Positions 6,133 through 6,482 of a stretch of 6,482 nt of DNA are shown here, in pieces. Each line of letters opens with the position of its first letter. Position 1 is the first letter of the stretch. The position numbers were made by a program, and so were the translations under genes. The stretch lies in the NCBI GenBank assembly GCA_024278285.1, contig JAJRTM010000913.1:1-6482 (forward strand), read 5' to 3'. Under the pieces are notes generated by a model, which saw only the letters and a list, made by a program, of their open reading frames with translations, ran no database searches and was not told the origin of the DNA. This DNA comes from Planctomycetota bacterium. GTDB lineage: Bacteria; Planctomycetota; Planctomycetia; Planctomycetales; Planctomycetaceae.

Positions 6133-6234
6133 ATGGCCAAGACACAACGAAAACTGAAAAAAGCAAACCACGGGAAGCGACCAGCCAGTTCAAAGGCTCG
6201 CAAGGCTAAGCGAAAGCACTTTCGTTTTTCCTGA
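6133..6234 (+). CDS. Small, extremely basic protein (33 residues), planctomycete-type
   Basis: The product begins MAKTQRKLKKANHGKRPASS and continues with a second Lys/Arg-rich stretch to a C-terminal HFRFS. Fourteen of 33 residues are Lys or Arg, two are His, and there is no Asp or Glu, so the protein must bind nucleic acid or another polyanion if it is soluble; a ribosome-associated or RNA-binding role is an inference, not shown. I recall similar short 'KLKKANHGKRP' proteins in planctomycetes but cannot name a family. The ATG at 6133 is chosen over an in-frame upstream ATG at 6037 because GGAG (6121-6124) lies 8 nt before it, and because the upstream ATG falls within the predicted -10 box (6038-6043), before the predicted transcription start. 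A promoter upstream and an intrinsic terminator downstream frame it as a single-gene unit, divergent from sucB. It is unrelated in strand and apparent function to its neighbours. Confidence 0.75.
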   Translation: MAKTQRKLKKANHGKRPASSKARKAKRKHFRFS

Positions 6235-6351
6235 TTCATTGTATTACTAACGGTAATAGTTTGCGAACGGCTCGTAAATTTTAAGAATAACAGGTTTTGG
6301 TTACGGCTATCAGAATGAACCAGCCGTGCTGGGGTTTAATCGATCCATTAG

Positions 6352-6380
6352 AACCCGCTTGGTTTTCAGGCGGGTTTTCT
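6352..6380 (+). terminator. Intrinsic terminator after the small basic-protein gene
   Basis: AACCCGCTTG (6352-6361) pairs with CAGGCGGGTT (6367-6376) as a 10-bp stem with one G-U pair and a 5-nt GTTTT loop, followed directly by TTCT (the stem's 3' end plus tail reads TTTTCT). It lies about 118 nt past the stop codon on the plus strand. The upstream spacer also contains a weaker hairpin (ACGGCT at 6303-6308 with AGCCGT at 6322-6327). Confidence 0.75.
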
Positions 6381-6399
6381 GCTGCGCAAATATGTTTTG

Positions 6400-6482
6400 A
6401 TGGCTGTTTTGCATCCGGAAGTTCATCCTGCTCGCTTCAGGCAACATTTTATTGACCAGAAAATCTATGAGACGAGGGTTAA
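6400..6482 (+). CDS. Possible start of a gene running off the right edge (unrecognised)
   Basis: An ATG at 6400 opens a frame with no stop to the window end (27 codons, beginning MAVLHPEVHPARFRQHFIDQ). It lies 20 nt after the terminator. I see no ribosome-binding site ahead of it and recognise no family; the open frame could be chance. Confidence 0.2.
   Translation, partial: MAVLHPEVHPARFRQHFIDQKIYETRV

Overview
The window looks like a piece of a planctomycete chromosome, probably from the Gimesia/Planctomycetaceae side of the phylum. This is an inference from moderate GC content, gene-poor intergenic stretches packed with short palindromic repeats (families built on CACGGCTC, CTCAGACGC, GGGGC and GTAGGGTGCGTC), and a tiny Lys/Arg-rich protein of a kind I associate with that phylum. 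No rRNA, tRNA or taxonomic marker gene is present, so the placement stays tentative.

Layout from left to right. Positions 1-212 are non-coding and hold two dispersed hairpin repeats. Positions 213-1496 (minus strand) encode a protein with the fold signature of the SbcD/Mre11/YhaO DNA-repair exonucleases, but nearly every metal-binding residue is replaced, so it is probably a pseudo-nuclease. Positions 1497-2826 are a 1.3 kb gap with no convincing gene. It contains a ~600 bp segment bounded by perfect 23-bp inverted repeats (1792-2391) that encloses further palindromes, then a 9-bp-arm hairpin, then a second copy of the double-hairpin repeat seen at the left edge. Positions 2827-4218 (minus) encode dihydrolipoyl dehydrogenase (E3), and 4285-5475 (minus) encode the E2 succinyltransferase of the 2-oxoglutarate dehydrogenase complex. 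Positions 5476-6132 are a divergent non-coding region with nested inverted repeats, a possible sucB promoter and a good extended -10 promoter reading rightwards. Positions 6133-6234 (plus) encode a 33-residue protein with no acidic residue. It is followed by a clear intrinsic terminator at 6352-6380. A reading frame open to the right edge may start at 6400.

How the genes work together: sucB and lpdA are codirectional and 66 bp apart, and very likely form one transcript supplying two of the three subunits of a 2-oxo acid dehydrogenase complex (TCA cycle). The E1 gene is not in this window. The SbcD-like gene and the small basic-protein gene are separate units. The most unusual content is the degenerate nuclease and the dense collection of hairpin repeats, many of them with a 3-nt loop, which occupy all the larger gaps.
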